This document shows positions 18,035-26,383 of a DNA stretch of 64,000 nt, in pieces; the stretch's first letter is position 1; every line of letters starts with the position of its first letter. Origin of the DNA: Novispirillum itersonii (GTDB lineage Bacteria > Pseudomonadota > Alphaproteobacteria > Rhodospirillales > Rhodospirillaceae). Below the pieces are notes generated by a model. It was given only the letters and a program-made list of their open reading frames with translations, ran no database searches and had not been told where the DNA came from. The stretch lies in contig NZ_JACIIX010000008.1 in assembly GCF_014205675.1 (NCBI RefSeq), forward strand, positions 1-64,000. Reading direction: 5' to 3'. A program made the translations under genes and the position numbers.

Positions 18035-18687
18035 GGCGGCGGCTCCGGTGCGGCAGGAATGGCACGGACAGGCGCTTCGGCGCAGGGGCACACTTCTGTG
18101 CGGTTTTTTCAGCGGGGCTGGAGCATGTTCCAAGGCAGCGGGCTGCGGTTCAACGGAACGTGTGCTTCCGTAAAAGTCAGCGCACGTCCAGCAGCAAAGC
18201 CGGTGTCCATCTCTGCTGGAAACGCCCCCGGCGTGACAGAACCGCCGGAGACCGGAGAACAGTATGGCACCTTCCTGTCCTGAAAGACAGGGCGGCCAGA
18301 AAAATTTCAGCGTCCGGTCAGCGGATCCCGAGATCATTCTAAACTGGGAAAGACCCGGCCGGGTGTCAAAACAGCTTCCTGATCAGACTGCTAACACCGG
18401 GACCGGCGAAGAGTATGCCCCCGGCGGCAGGGGCTGTTCTAAATTAGAGTGATTTGAATGTTTGATCTGCCTCAATGTACCCACATCCCTTGTAGGGAAT
18501 AGTGCGAACAGGGAGCAGGCCAGTCCCGACGGACTGTATAAATCACGGCCGCCCCATCCTGTGAGAGCAGGATGTATTATATCTTTCAATGAGTTGGTGT
18601 TCCGGTTGGTTGGCCGGTTTCCCGTGCGCCTGACAGGCGGATGGCAGGCGGAGCCGTGCCCGTTCCGGACCCGGGAGAGGAGAGCGC
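18035..18687. other. Divergent gene-free region before the cytochrome c peroxidase gene
   Basis: About 650 bases. The right part (18430-18600) is AT-rich and holds the FNR-type box at 18462. The left part is GC-rich with no gene that I can support. Confidence 0.5.
18462..18475 (+). promoter_or_regulatory. FNR/Crp-family operator before the peroxidase gene
   Basis: TTGAT-CTGC-CTCAA matches the FNR consensus TTGAT-N4-ATCAA at 9 of 10 defined bases. AATAGT at 18499-18504 could be the -10 element with the box near -41. Cytochrome c peroxidases are commonly under FNR-type low-oxygen control. Confidence 0.55.
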
Positions 18688-19704
18688 ATGATGAAAACGA
18701 TGATCTGGGGACCGGTAATGGCGGCAGGGGTGGCCCTGCTGACGGCGGTGACGGTGGCGCAGGCGGCGGCCCCACGGACCGATGAGCCGATTCAGCCGTT
18801 GCCCGCCGTTAAGGCCGGGAATCCGGCATTGGTGGAGCTGGGCAAGAAGCTGTATTTCGATCCGCGTCTGTCCAAGTCCGGTTTTATCTCCTGCAATTCG
18901 TGCCACAACCTGTCGATGGGCGGGACCGATAACCTGAAGACCTCGATCGGCCATAACTGGCAGAAGGGTCCCATCAACGCCCCGACGGTGTTGAATTCCA
19001 GCCTCAACCTTGCCCAGTTCTGGGATGGCCGGGCCGCTGACCTTCAGGCGCAGGCTGGCGGGCCAATTGCCAATCCGGGCGAAATGGCCTTCACCCACAA
19101 GCTGGCGGTTGACGTTCTGGAGTCCATTCCGGGCTACGTGGTGGATTTCGGCGCGGTGTTCGGGGTGGGCAAAATCACCATCGAAGAGGTGACCAAGGCG
19201 ATTGCCGCCTTTGAGGAAACGCTGGTGACCCCGAATTCCCGTTTTGATCAGTGGCTTCAGGGGAATGACAAGGTTCTGACCGCCGATGAAAAGGCCGGGT
19301 ATGAGCTGTTCCGCGACAGCGGCTGTGTGGCCTGCCACAACGGCCCGGCGGTTGGTGGCAATTCCTTCCAGAAGATGGGGGTGGTTGAACCCTACAAGGC
19401 CTCCAGCCCGGCGGAAGGCCGGGTGGCGGTGACCAAGGATGAGGCAGACCGCTTCAACTTCAAGGTGCCGACCCTGCGCAATGTGGAAATGACCTATCCG
19501 TACTTCCACGACGGCGAGGCGGCAACCCTGCCGGAGGCGGTGGAAACGATGGGGCGGATCCAGCTCGGCCGTGTTTTCAACAAAGAGGAAAACGCCAAAA
19601 TCGTCGCCTTCCTGAAGACCCTGACCGGTGACCAGCCGGATTTCAAGTTGCCGATCCTGCCGCCGTCGTCAGACGCCACCCCGCGTCCGACGCCGTTTGA
19701 ATAA
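18688..19704 (+). CDS. Di-haem cytochrome c peroxidase, periplasmic
   Basis: 338 residues with a signal peptide (residues 1-26, cleavage after AQA). Two CXXCH haem sites, C69-C72-H73 (SCNSCHN) and C213-C216-H217 (GCVACHN), have the spacing of bacterial CcpA/MauG-type peroxidases. PTLRNVEMTYPYFHDGEA carries the conserved motif near the calcium site and the downstream haem ligand. It reduces H2O2 with electrons from cytochrome c in the periplasm. GGGAGGAG precedes ATG 18688; ATG 18691 is also possible. An FNR-type box lies ~215 bases upstream. Monocistronic and convergent with the enoyl-CoA hydratase gene. Confidence 0.92.
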   Translation: MMKTMIWGPVMAAGVALLTAVTVAQAAAPRTDEPIQPLPAVKAGNPALVELGKKLYFDPRLSKSGFISCNSCHNLSMGGTDNLKTSIGHNWQKGPINAPTVLNSSLNLAQFWDGRAADLQAQAGGPIANPGEMAFTHKLAVDVLESIPGYVVDFGAVFGVGKITIEEVTKAIAAFEETLVTPNSRFDQWLQGNDKVLTADEKAGYELFRDSGCVACHNGPAVGGNSFQKMGVVEPYKASSPAEGRVAVTKDEADRFNFKVPTLRNVEMTYPYFHDGEAATLPEAVETMGRIQLGRVFNKEENAKIVAFLKTLTGDQPDFKLPILPPSSDATPRPTPFE

Positions 19705-19746
19705 GCAGGGACGGGTGTAAGAGGCCACCCGGTTTCCGGGGCAGTC

Positions 19747-20520
19747 TCAGCCCCCGCACCAGACTGGCTCGCGCTTGCCGAGGAAGGCGTCAATCCCTTC
19801 TTCGGCATCGCGGGCCATCATGTTTTCCGCCATGACCCGGCTGGCATAGGCATAGGCCTCCGCCAGCGGCTGTTCCAGCTGACGGTAAAAGGCTTCCTTG
19901 CCGATTTTCAGGGTCAGGGGCGATTTCCCGGCGATGGTTGCCGCCATCGCGGCGACATGGGCATCCAGTTCCTCCACCGGCAGGGCGGCGTTGATCAGGC
20001 CGTGGCGCACGGCATCCACCGCCAGCACCGGCTGCCCGGACAGCAGCATTTCCATCGCCGCTTTGCGGGGCACGGCCCGCGACAGCGCCACCATCGGCGT
20101 GGAGCAGAACAGCCCGATGTTGACCCCCGGAGTGGCGAAGCGGGCGGTATCGGCGGCATAGGCCAGATCGCAGGAGGCGACAAGCTGGCACCCGGCGGCG
20201 GTGGCAATACCGTGGACCTTGGCGATGACCGGCTGGGGCAGATGCACAAGGCTCATCATCAGGCGGGAGCACTGCTCAAACAGCGGCAGGTAGTCGCTGG
20301 TGTCCAGCCCCCGCACTTCTTTCAGGTCATGCCCGGCACAGAAGGCCGGTCCGGCCCCGGTCAGCACCACCACCCGCACCGACCGGTCGTCGCCGATGCG
20401 GTCCAGTTCCGCCTGCAAGGCTGCCATCATCGGGCGGGACAGGGCATTCCGGGCCTCCGGACGGTTCAGGGTCAGGGTGCAGATGCCGTCAGCATCGGCG
20501 CGCAGCAGCAGGGCAGACAT
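19747..20520 (-). CDS. Enoyl-CoA hydratase/isomerase family protein
   Basis: 257 residues, crotonase fold. NRPEARNALSRPMM, then the first oxyanion-hole loop CAGHDLKEVRG, and HGIATAAGCQLVASCDLAYAADTARFATPGVNIGLFCS. The motif GHDLKE places it with the ECHDC3-like subgroup. A glutamate typical of true hydratases is not obvious, so the exact reaction on its acyl-CoA substrate is open. ATG 20520 has AGGAGG at good distance; the longer open frame to 20652 is not needed. It is divergent from a thioesterase gene, which also acts on acyl-CoA. Confidence 0.87.
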   Translation of the reverse strand: MSALLLRADADGICTLTLNRPEARNALSRPMMAALQAELDRIGDDRSVRVVVLTGAGPAFCAGHDLKEVRGLDTSDYLPLFEQCSRLMMSLVHLPQPVIAKVHGIATAAGCQLVASCDLAYAADTARFATPGVNIGLFCSTPMVALSRAVPRKAAMEMLLSGQPVLAVDAVRHGLINAALPVEELDAHVAAMAATIAGKSPLTLKIGKEAFYRQLEQPLAEAYAYASRVMAENMMARDAEEGIDAFLGKREPVWCGG

Positions 20521-20681
20521 GGATAGAATCCTCCTGATCATTGGCCGTGATTTTGGCCGTGATTTTCTGGCCCGGCTTGACGCTGGGGCACCGTAGATTG
20601 GCCCGGACGGGGCATGTAGGCTTCTGGCAGAGCCCGTAAAACTGTGCCGCAAAAAGGCCGGGCTGAAAACCGGGAGGATCT

Positions 20682-21107
20682 ATGTCGAAAGTCACGATTG
20701 CTGAAATTCAGGACATTCTGGATGCCGAACTGCCGCTGGCCAATCTGTTGGGCTGTACCTTTGAGGAAATCGGCGAGGGTTATTGCACCGTGCGGATGGC
20801 TTTTAAGCCGGATCTGATCCGCCCCGGCGGCACCATTGCCGGTCCGGCGACGATGGCGCTGGCCGATCTGGCCCTGTACGGCGTGGTGCTGTCGCTGGTC
20901 GGGCGGGTGGAACTGGCGGTGACCACCAGCCTGACGGTCAACTTCCTGCGGAAACCGGGGCAGGAAGACATGATCGCCAAGGGATCCATCCTGAAGCGGG
21001 GCAAGCGTCTGGTGGTGGCGGAGGTGGAGCTGTATTCGGCCGGGGACAGGGAGTCGATGGTGGCCCATGTCACCGGCACCTATTCGGTGCCGCCGGAAGC
21101 AGGCTGA
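20682..21107 (+). CDS. PaaI-family hotdog-fold thioesterase
   Basis: 141 residues. LGCTFEEIGEGYCTVRMAFKPDLIRPGGTIAGPATMALADLALYGVV holds the central hotdog helix with the catalytic aspartate region (ALADLA), and VTTSLTVNFLRKPGQ is the standard strand after it. Members hydrolyse acyl-CoA thioesters; the substrate is unknown. It is divergent from the enoyl-CoA hydratase gene and may share its promoter region (20521-20681). The start has GGAGG (CGGGAGGATCT) 5-6 bases before the ATG. Confidence 0.85.
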   Translation: MSKVTIAEIQDILDAELPLANLLGCTFEEIGEGYCTVRMAFKPDLIRPGGTIAGPATMALADLALYGVVLSLVGRVELAVTTSLTVNFLRKPGQEDMIAKGSILKRGKRLVVAEVELYSAGDRESMVAHVTGTYSVPPEAG

Positions 21108-21129
21108 GGTTCGGCCGGTTGGCCGGGGG

Positions 21130-22926
21130 TCAGGCCGGGCGGCGCAGCCGCCAGCGGCGGATGTGGGAGAGCAGGCGGCGGGGAACCACGGTTTCCCACG
21201 CCGCGCCGTGATCCGGCTCCAGACGGATACCGACCGAGGAAATGCGGTCGCCCTCGGTCTGGACCACCACCAGTTCCACTGCCCCGGCCAGCAGGCTGTC
21301 ACCGATGCCAGGAGTGCCGCCGAGGGTGTCGCTGACAAACTGGCCAATGCTTTTCTGGCGCTGGTCATCGGCGACGCTGATTTCATAGGCGTCACAGACT
21401 GACCCCAGCGGGGCCGCGCCGGGGATGACGAAATCGGCCAGCGCCACCCGCCGGGTTTTCTTATCCTTGGCCAGAAACAGCCGGTCCAGCGTCAGCCCCT
21501 GTTCCGGCGGGGTCAGCAGCAGGACGAAGTCTCCGGTCTGAAAATGGTCGAGTCCCTGTTCCGGCACCACCACGTTGCCGCGCAGCACCGACAGCAGGCG
21601 GCTGCGTCCGGGCAGGCGGAGGTCCTCGCGGGATAACCCTGCCGCCGGACTGTCGGGGGTGATGGTGTAGCCGACGATATCCTGATCGAGGTTGGAGGGA
21701 ATATCGATATCAAGGCGGCCCTGCGGTTCCGGTGCCGGGGGGATTTCCACCCGCAGCAACCGGGCGACGGCGGAAATACTCCAGCCCTGAAGCACCAGCG
21801 AAACCAGAACCACAATAAAGGTGACGTTGAAAATCAGCCCGGCTTCCGGCACCCCGGACAGCACCGGGATGATCGCCATATAGATCGGCATACCACCGCG
21901 CAGGCCGACCCAGGCGACGAACAGCCGCTCCCGCAGGGTCAGCCTGCTGCGCCACAGGCACAGGGCCACCGCCGCCGGACGGGCGACGAATACCATCGCC
22001 AGCGCGGTGGCAATGGCGGGCAGCAGGTCCGGCACCAGCTTGTGCGGGGTCACCAGCAGGCCGAGCATCACCAGCAGCAGGATCTGGCTTATCCAGGCGA
22101 TGCCATCATGGAACCGGCGGATCACCACCTGTGCCCGCAGGCGCTGGTTGCCGACAACAATTCCGGCGACATAAACGGTCAGGAAGCCTGATCCGCCGAG
22201 GGTATGGCTGAGGCCGAATAATGTGAGGGCTCCGGCGATCACCAGCACCGGATACAGGCCGGGAGCCAGCATCAGGCGGTTGACCGCCCAGCTGATCGCC
22301 TGTCCACCCGCCAGACCCAGCGCCCCGCCGACGACGAAGGCCTTGATCAGGGACAGCGGGATGCTGAGGCCCATGTCCTGCGCCTGTAGGGTGCCGGTGG
22401 CGATGCTGACCAGAAGCATGGTCAGCAGGATCGCCATCGGGTCGTTGGCCCCGGATTCCAGTTCCAGCGTCGCTGAGACCCGTTCTCGGATCTCCAGCCC
22501 GCGCTGGTGCAGCAGCAGGAACACGGCGGCGGCATCGGTGGAGGCGACGACGGTGCCGATCAGCAGGGCAATCACCGGGGGGATCGAAAACACCGACCAC
22601 GCGGCGGCGGCGGTGATTCCGGCGGTGATGACCACACCGACCGTCGCCAGCCATGCCGCCGGACCCCATGACCGGCGGACGGTGCGGAAGGAGGTACGCA
22701 ACCCGCCGTCAAACAGGATCACCGCCACCGCCAGACTGGCCAGCGTATAGACGGTGCCATAATCACTGTACTGGATCCCGCCGGGGCCATCTTCGCCGAC
22801 CAGCATACCGGCCCCCAGGAAAACCAGCAGCAGGGGTGCACCGATCCGGGTGGACAGGGCTCCGGTGAGAATCGCCGCCAGCATCAGGCCGCCGCCGAGC
22901 AGAATCAGATGGTTGGCTGCGTCCAT
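21130..22926 (-). CDS. Cation/proton antiporter, CPA1 family (NhaP2/CvrA-like)
   Basis: 598 residues. The first ~390 form about 12-13 transmembrane helices with FDGGLRTSF and the ion-site motif TVVASTDAAAVFLLL followed by LELESGANDPMAILLT. After a short linker come a TrkA-C-type domain (DIVGYTITPDSPAAGLSREDLRLPGRSRLLSVLRG) and a CorC/HlyC-type transporter-associated domain, the layout of K+/H+ antiporters. It would exchange K+ or Na+ for H+ at the inner membrane. ATG 22926 has a GGGGG tract upstream. It is convergent with the thioesterase gene, with only 22 bases between them. Confidence 0.9.
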   Translation of the reverse strand: MDAANHLILLGGGLMLAAILTGALSTRIGAPLLLVFLGAGMLVGEDGPGGIQYSDYGTVYTLASLAVAVILFDGGLRTSFRTVRRSWGPAAWLATVGVVITAGITAAAAWSVFSIPPVIALLIGTVVASTDAAAVFLLLHQRGLEIRERVSATLELESGANDPMAILLTMLLVSIATGTLQAQDMGLSIPLSLIKAFVVGGALGLAGGQAISWAVNRLMLAPGLYPVLVIAGALTLFGLSHTLGGSGFLTVYVAGIVVGNQRLRAQVVIRRFHDGIAWISQILLLVMLGLLVTPHKLVPDLLPAIATALAMVFVARPAAVALCLWRSRLTLRERLFVAWVGLRGGMPIYMAIIPVLSGVPEAGLIFNVTFIVVLVSLVLQGWSISAVARLLRVEIPPAPEPQGRLDIDIPSNLDQDIVGYTITPDSPAAGLSREDLRLPGRSRLLSVLRGNVVVPEQGLDHFQTGDFVLLLTPPEQGLTLDRLFLAKDKKTRRVALADFVIPGAAPLGSVCDAYEISVADDQRQKSIGQFVSDTLGGTPGIGDSLLAGAVELVVVQTEGDRISSVGIRLEPDHGAAWETVVPRRLLSHIRRWRLRRPA

Positions 22927-23152
22927 AGTCTGCCCCCTGTGTGCCGCGATGATGGGATGCCCACCGACAATAATAGAGGGAGTCGTGGCGCTGCGAAGGA
23001 CAAAGTGCGGAGATTTCAAGGTTTTTTGCGGATTCCGCCGGGTGCGGGGCCGGGTGTTCAGGAAAGCCCGCAAAGGCAGGCCCTGCGCGGGTCCTGAGTG
23101 AGGTAATATAATACCGCACTATAAGTTATTGATTTTATTGAATTAAAAGGCA
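22927..23152. other. Gene-free region between the antiporter and rplM promoters
   Basis: About 225 bases; AT-rich at 23100-23150, just before the rplM promoter. No gene seen. Confidence 0.4.
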
Positions 23153-23180
23153 TTGACGCCATTGTTTTTCGTGGCATACT
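23153..23180 (+). promoter_or_regulatory. Promoter of rplM-rpsI
   Basis: TTGACG, 16-base spacer, CATACT, behind an AT-rich upstream stretch (23100-23150) that could act as an UP element. Predicted start near 23187. Confidence 0.7.
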
Positions 23181-23196
23181 CCGCGGCCTGGATTCA

Positions 23197-23258
23197 CTGG
23201 GGCGGACGGCTCGGACACGGGCTCCGCTCGTCACAGGAGCCGAAGACCGGTTCCCCAG
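23197..23258 (+). promoter_or_regulatory. Possible structured leader of the rplM-rpsI transcript
   Basis: CTGGGG (23197-23202) and CCCCAG (23253-23258) can close a stem around an inner GGCTC...GAGCC pairing, within the ~90-base 5' leader. Ribosomal protein operons are often autoregulated by such leaders. Not matched to a known family here. Confidence 0.35.
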
Positions 23259-23277
23259 CGACTGAGAAGTGAGAACG

Positions 23278-23742
23278 ATGAAGACCTATTCCGCCAAGCC
23301 GACGGATGTGCAACGGAAGTGGTACGTGATCGATGCCGAAGGCATCGTTCTCGGCCGCCTTGCCGCGACCGTCGCGAATATCCTGCGGGGCAAGCACAAG
23401 CCGATGTTCACCCCGCACATCGACACCGGTGATCATGTGATCATCATCAACGCCGAGAAGGTCGCTCTGACCGGTCGCAAGCTGACCCAGAAGCGCTTCT
23501 ACTGGCACACCGGCCATCCGGGCGGCATCAAAGACCGTACCATGGAACAGCTGCTGACCGGCCCGTACCCGAGCCGCGTCATCGAAAAGGCCGTTGAGCG
23601 CATGGTTCCGCGTGGCCCGCTCGGCCGCGCCCAGCTGAAGAAGCTGCGCGTGTACGCTGGCCCGACCCACGGTCACGACGCCCAGAACCCGGAAGTTCTG
23701 GACATCGCTGCCCGGAACCCGAAGAACAAGCGGAGCGCGTAA
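23278..23742 (+). CDS. rplM: 50S ribosomal protein L13
   Basis: 154 residues. [20 protein letters not shown] at the start, then [37 protein letters not shown] and [12 protein letters not shown], and the conserved [20 protein letters not shown]. An early 23S-binding protein of the large subunit. ATG 23278 chosen by homology. rpsI follows after 3 bases, the universal rplM-rpsI operon. Confidence 0.98.
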   Translation: MKTYSAKPTDVQRKWYVIDAEGIVLGRLAATVANILRGKHKPMFTPHIDTGDHVIIINAEKVALTGRKLTQKRFYWHTGHPGGIKDRTMEQLLTGPYPSRVIEKAVERMVPRGPLGRAQLKKLRVYAGPTHGHDAQNPEVLDIAARNPKNKRSA

Positions 23743-23745
23743 TCC

Positions 23746-24198
23746 ATGTCCCTCGAAGATCTCAAGGGCGTCGTTCAGCAGCCCGCCAAGGCCGAACCGA
23801 AGCGTGACGCTTTCGGCCGTTCCTATGCCACCGGCCGCCGTAAGGATGCCGTGGCCCGCGTGTGGGTGAAGGCCGGTTCCGGCAAGTTCGTGGTCAACGG
23901 CCGTGAGCTTGAAAACTACCTGCCGCGCCCGGTGCTGCGCATGATGGTCAACCAGCCGTTCTCGATCGCCAACGTTGTCGGCCAGTTCGACATCATGTGC
24001 ACCGTCACCGGTGGTGGTCTGTCCGGTCAGGCTGGCGCGATCCGTCACGGTCTGAGCCGCGCTCTGACCCTGTTTGATCCGGCGCTGCGCCCGGCCCTGA
24101 AGGCTGCTGGCTTCCTGACCCGCGACCCGCGTGTTGTTGAACGTAAGAAGTACGGTAAGCCGAAGGCCCGCCGTTCCTTCCAGTTCTCGAAGCGCTAA
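23746..24198 (+). CDS. rpsI: 30S ribosomal protein S9
   Basis: 150 residues. The conserved C-terminus [11 protein letters not shown] reaches the P-site tRNA in the ribosome; [32 protein letters not shown] and [17 protein letters not shown] are core motifs. A short N-terminal extension ([20 protein letters not shown]) is common in alphaproteobacteria. Second gene of the operon; a strong terminator and then a genomic island follow directly. Confidence 0.98.
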   Translation: MSLEDLKGVVQQPAKAEPKRDAFGRSYATGRRKDAVARVWVKAGSGKFVVNGRELENYLPRPVLRMMVNQPFSIANVVGQFDIMCTVTGGGLSGQAGAIRHGLSRALTLFDPALRPALKAAGFLTRDPRVVERKKYGKPKARRSFQFSKR

Positions 24199-24228
24199 AC
24201 TGGGTTGGCGAAAAGCCAAGAAAAATCA

Positions 24229-24260
24229 AGGGCTTGGAGCAATCCAAGCCCTTTTTCTTT
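24229..24260 (+). terminator. Terminator of rplM-rpsI
   Basis: GGGCTTGGA-GCAA-TCCAAGCCC followed by TTTTTCTTTT. The island boundary repeat begins within a few bases after it. Confidence 0.92.
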
Positions 24261-24261
24261 T

Positions 24262-24279
24262 GCGTAAGAAACGCGTAAG
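24262..24279 (+). repeat. Left boundary repeat (attL-like), paired GCGTAAG motifs
   Basis: GCGTAAG occurs at 24262-24268 and again at 24273-24279, starts 11 bases apart. The 17-base unit GCGTAAGAAACGCGTAA matches 15 of 17 bases of the unit at 37807-37823. Confidence 0.5.
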
Positions 24280-24410
24280 GCGTGAGCGGGCGCTTGCCTC
24301 TCCCATTGACACCAGTTCTCACCCATAGGATTTTTGTAAGACCGCAGTTTGGAGAAACTCCAAAAATCGGCTGCTAACTGGGGTGTGGCGAGAACTGGGA
24401 GGGGGCGCAG

Positions 24411-25778
24411 ATGACCACCTACAAGAACCTGACCGTCCTCTTTGATGGCGCTATCCGTCTATACCAGGACGACGACCTCAAGGGAGAGGTCTGGCAGTGC
24501 CGCCTTCGCCTTCCCGGCGTCAAAGCCCCATATATCCGCTCCACAAAGACGACAAACTATGACGAGGCCCGGCGCTTCGCAGAAAAGCTATTTCACGAGA
24601 AGTGCTACGAACTGGAGCGCGGCATCCCGATTGGTGAAAAGTCGTTTGAGGCGGTCCACAAGCTCTTTATGAAAGACCGGGAGGAAAGCCTTTCGGTTCA
24701 CCGCCGGAAACTCCACAAGGGCACTGCGGATCGGTACTTCATCCCTTTCTTTGGTGACCGCTCAATCAAGAGCATTGATGAAGGGGTGATTCAGGACTAC
24801 TGGGTCTGGCGCATTTCCTATTGGAAGAGCGGCCCAGGTAAGGACAAGAAAGCACCCAATGCTGCGCTCGTCCCAGCCCAAAAGACGCTTGATATGGAGC
24901 GGTCAATGCTCAATCAGGTGTTTAAGTATGCAAAAACCAAGAAGTTTATCGCCCAACTCCCGCTTTTAGACCGCTGGGAACAAGGCGGCGCAAAGAAAGC
25001 GAAGGTCATAGTTCGCCGCCCAGCCTTCAACCCCGAGGAGATGGAAAAGCTTATTGGATTTATGGAGACCTGGGCAAACGAGGGGCCGACCATTCGGCAC
25101 TGCCGCCAGCGTCAATCCATTCAAGCGATGATCTTGTTCTTCTATTATTCGGGCCTGCGCCCAAACGAACTGTTCCAGCTTCGGTGGTGTGATGTTCGTC
25201 CGCGAGAGCCAAGAGAGCAATGGGACGCTTCCGAGCCGACCGACGGCTGGATTATTTCAGTGCCAGAGACGACCAAGACCGGCTTTCGCAAAGCCTTTGG
25301 GTTGGCAAACCTTGAAAAAGCACTGACTCTCTCGGCGAAGGCCCAGGGGATGTCCGGGCTTCCTTTAGCCAGTGAGGCCCTGATCTTTCCGAACGAAGAT
25401 GGTGAACCCCGAAAATGGTGGGAGAAGACAATCCCCGGGGTATTTGAGAAGGCTGGCCTGCTTCTGAACAGCTATCGGCAAAAGCGCACCACATACAGCT
25501 TGCGCCACACCTTCATCACCGAACGCCTCCTCAATGGCGTGGATGTCTACCGTCTCGCGCAGGCGTGTGGGACCGATGTTACCTACATCCGCCGCCACTA
25601 TGACCACACGGAAACCGAAGTCCACTTGGACGAACTCATCAAGATGAAGGCAAAGAAGGACAAGCCGCTTCCGCCGCCAAATATCCCCCAGGACCACAGC
25701 CCTAACTTCAATCATATGTTTGATGACGTGGATGACGCAGAAGCCGCCGAGGAAGCTGACGAGGTGGTGTCTACTTAG
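24411..25778 (+). CDS. Tyrosine-type site-specific integrase
   Basis: 455 residues. N-terminal arm- and core-binding regions (to ~200), then a catalytic domain with R250 (YYSGLRPNELFQLRW), K289 (PETTKTG), R365 in TTYSLRHTFITE and the nucleophile Y397 in YIRRHYDHTE. The usual histidine of HxLRH is Y362 and the third box is GT rather than GH, both tolerated in divergent integrases. The acidic C-tail (DDVDDAEAAEEADE) is unusual. A strong GGGAGGGGG ribosome site precedes ATG 24411. Being first in the island and next to the boundary repeat, it is the likely integration enzyme. Confidence 0.92.
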   Translation: MTTYKNLTVLFDGAIRLYQDDDLKGEVWQCRLRLPGVKAPYIRSTKTTNYDEARRFAEKLFHEKCYELERGIPIGEKSFEAVHKLFMKDREESLSVHRRKLHKGTADRYFIPFFGDRSIKSIDEGVIQDYWVWRISYWKSGPGKDKKAPNAALVPAQKTLDMERSMLNQVFKYAKTKKFIAQLPLLDRWEQGGAKKAKVIVRRPAFNPEEMEKLIGFMETWANEGPTIRHCRQRQSIQAMILFFYYSGLRPNELFQLRWCDVRPREPREQWDASEPTDGWIISVPETTKTGFRKAFGLANLEKALTLSAKAQGMSGLPLASEALIFPNEDGEPRKWWEKTIPGVFEKAGLLLNSYRQKRTTYSLRHTFITERLLNGVDVYRLAQACGTDVTYIRRHYDHTETEVHLDELIKMKAKKDKPLPPPNIPQDHSPNFNHMFDDVDDAEAAEEADEVVST

Positions 25779-25815
25779 CCCCTCCCTGCCGGGGTGCCGG
25801 TGCAGGTCCGCAAGC

Positions 25816-25871
25816 CGGTGGTGAAGAGGTGTAACGTAAGTCCTTATAGGTGGATTTTTGTTACACCACCG
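25816..25871. terminator. Hairpin between the convergent integrase and resolvase operons
   Basis: GTTACACCACCG (25860-25871) pairs with CGGTGGTG (25816-25823) plus the GGTGTAAC at 25828-25835, allowing a bulge. A TTTTT run lies just before the right arm. Probably a two-way terminator. Confidence 0.5.
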
Positions 25872-25872
25872 A

Positions 25873-26097
25873 TCAGCCCTCGTTTGCCGGGTCGCCCAGG
25901 CGGGTGAAGCCACCCGCGTAGCCCAGGTCCGAGATCGGGATGGTGACCTTGCCCAGCCCATCCACCTGGACCAACCTCACGAGGGTGCCCTGGTGCGGCG
26001 CATCAACCACCGACTGGACCACCCAGGTGGTCCGCCGCCGTCCCTCGGTCTCATAGAGGTCGCCCACGGCGACCGACTGCCGACATTCATCCAACAC
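25873..26097 (-). CDS. Small protein of unknown function in the resolvase operon
   Basis: 74 residues from GTG 26097, preceded by GGTGGGGGAG. Composition is protein-like, with a conserved-looking core (RRRTTWVVQSVVDAPHQG, then VRLVQVDGLGKVTIPISDLG) that suggests a small beta barrel. I do not recognise the family. It overlaps the 3' part of the exported-protein ORF in another frame; either that ORF really ends in a 120-base overlap, or the two once formed a single frame broken by a frameshift. Last gene of the minus-strand operon. Confidence 0.55.
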   Translation of the reverse strand: MLDECRQSVAVGDLYETEGRRRTTWVVQSVVDAPHQGTLVRLVQVDGLGKVTIPISDLGYAGGFTRLGDPANEG

Positions 26098-26309
26098 GCT
26101 GTCTCCCCCACCGTGATGGTCGTCACCAACTGCTGCCGCAGCCCGTCGCACTGCCGGGTTCGGTCTTTCAGGGCGATGGCGCGGTCTTGCTGGTGCTTCT
26201 GTTCGGTGGCGGCTGGTGGGACACGCCCCTCATTGAAGCCATACATATCCGCCCTGGCGGTCAGAGGCAAAAGCGCCAGGACCACGATCAGGATGGCGGT
26301 GGGCTTCAT
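25977..26309 (-). CDS. Putative exported small protein
   Basis: 110 residues with a clear signal peptide (MKPTAILIVVLALLPLTARA, cleavage near residue 20), then a charged region with EQKHQQDRAIALKDRTRQCDGLRQQL. Residues after about 75 are read out of frame with the better-looking downstream gene and may not be natural, so the real end is uncertain. ATG 26309 overlaps the stop codon of the preceding 25-residue ORF as ATGA. Signal peptides in such positions recall lysis or entry-exclusion proteins, but no function is assigned. Confidence 0.45.
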   Translation of the reverse strand: MKPTAILIVVLALLPLTARADMYGFNEGRVPPAATEQKHQQDRAIALKDRTRQCDGLRQQLVTTITVGETACWMNVGSRSPWATSMRPRDGGGPPGWSSRWLMRRTRAPS

Positions 26310-26383
26310 TTCAGCCCCCCTTCGCGCCCGCGCTGATCCACGAGTTCGTGGGCGGCTTCCTCAATGGCGTTCAAGTCGGTCAT
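26306..26383 (-). CDS. 25-residue ORF translationally coupled in the resolvase operon
   Basis: Begins MTDLNAIEEAAHELVDQ and ends in GGLK. Its ATG overlaps the resolvase stop codon (ATGA) and its own stop overlaps the next start (ATGA), so it is chained to both neighbours. This linkage, rather than homology, supports it as real. It could be a coupling leader or a small helical peptide. Confidence 0.45.
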   Translation of the reverse strand: MTDLNAIEEAAHELVDQRGREGGLK

